From assembly GCA_900239685.1 (NCBI GenBank), contig OENT01000678.1, forward strand, positions 22,085 to 86,084: a DNA stretch of 64,000 nucleotides, read 5' to 3'. The translations under genes and the position numbers were made by a program. Numbering within the stretch: the first letter of the stretch is position 1; each line of letters opens with the position of its first letter. Positions 61,997 through 64,000 of this stretch are shown piece after piece. The stretch is from Rotaria macrura. Lineage: Eukaryota > Rotifera > Eurotatoria > Philodinida > Philodinidae. Under the pieces are notes generated by a model. That model had not been told where the DNA came from, did no database searches, and saw only the letters and a list, made by a program, of their open reading frames with translations.

Positions 61997-62280
61997 TTTT
62001 TCACCTACATCATCTGGAATCAGATACACCGATAGGGAATTTTAATTCTTCTTCTGAGACTTATCATATATTTTTATTCATTCAGTGAGAAGTAAATGGG
62101 ATCCGAAATAATTTGACAATTAAAACAAAAAAAACCGAATTTAGGATAACGAATCACATTTACAAAACGAACAAGAGGTAAAACGATACAAAAACATGTG
62201 TAGATGCATGGAACATAAAATGACTAATATTGCCCAAAAGAGACATGACTAGATATTCGATCGCCAACTATTCCCAGTCG
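61997..62280. other. Spacer between UGT and beta-tubulin
   Basis: 284 bp containing the UGT promoter and the 3' UTR of beta-tubulin, both on the minus strand. No other feature seen. Confidence 0.6.

Positions 62281-64000
<1,720 letters not shown>

Overview
The window is eukaryotic nuclear DNA. It is AT-rich, genes are split by GT-AG introns that are mostly 40-80 bp with a few of 0.5-1.8 kb, and the products are ordinary metazoan proteins: beta-tubulin, INSIG, RBM39, SNX25, NEK4, THUMPD1, a UDP-glycosyltransferase and an Ig-domain protein. Compact introns, a rhodopsin-like GPCR lacking the usual DRY motif and an intronless O-methyltransferase of foreign-looking type fit a rotifer, most likely bdelloid. 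That placement is an inference from gene content, not from a marker sequence.

Layout: 1-8119 is gene-poor and holds a near-perfect hairpin (2227-2348), a 0.45 kb dispersed repeat near 6.1-6.6 kb and microsatellites. An isolated immunoglobulin exon lies at 8120-8464 (-). 8465-12727 is gene-poor, with a terminal-inverted-repeat element at 11812-12356. 12728-19247 is a compact minus-strand block: INSIG (4 exons), THUMPD1 (1 exon), RBM39 (4 exons). 19248-24286 is dominated by repeats, including a TA-flanked foldback element at 20413-20876 sitting in a larger dispersed repeat. A 3-exon SDR16C-type dehydrogenase is at 24287-25403 (+). A 19-exon SNX25 gene runs from 36028 down to 28496 (-), with a small secreted or anchored ORF diverging from it at 36178-36492 (+). 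An uncharacterised conserved-looking gene ends at 37599 (-). A second copy of the nested repeat (38884-39794) and other repeats fill the stretch to 43.4 kb. A 2-exon GPCR is at 43428-44506 (-). Two different foldback elements lie at 46171-46478 and 46657-46881. The intronless O-methyltransferase is at 48859-49959 (+). NEK4 exons lie between 58638 and 53924 (-), a small acidic-tailed ORF at 59327-59770 (+), a UGT at 59933-61996 (-), and beta-tubulin from 62281 past the right edge (-).

The genes are independent housekeeping, signalling and detoxification genes and do not form one pathway. Two loosely connected themes are ER membrane lipid and xenobiotic metabolism (INSIG, SDR, UGT) and microtubules or cilia (beta-tubulin, NEK4). 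Exon structures were built by matching splice sites, codon phase and remembered family sequence. All multi-exon models except the NEK4, Ig and 37.6-38.7 kb genes close in frame.

The most unusual structure is the repeat pair at 19947-20885 and 38884-39794. Both are copies of one longer repeat, in opposite orientation. Each carries a copy of the same ~460-bp foldback element, but at a different internal position, so each copy shows the approximate pre-insertion site for the other. No multi-gene novel system such as a defence island or biosynthetic cluster is visible.
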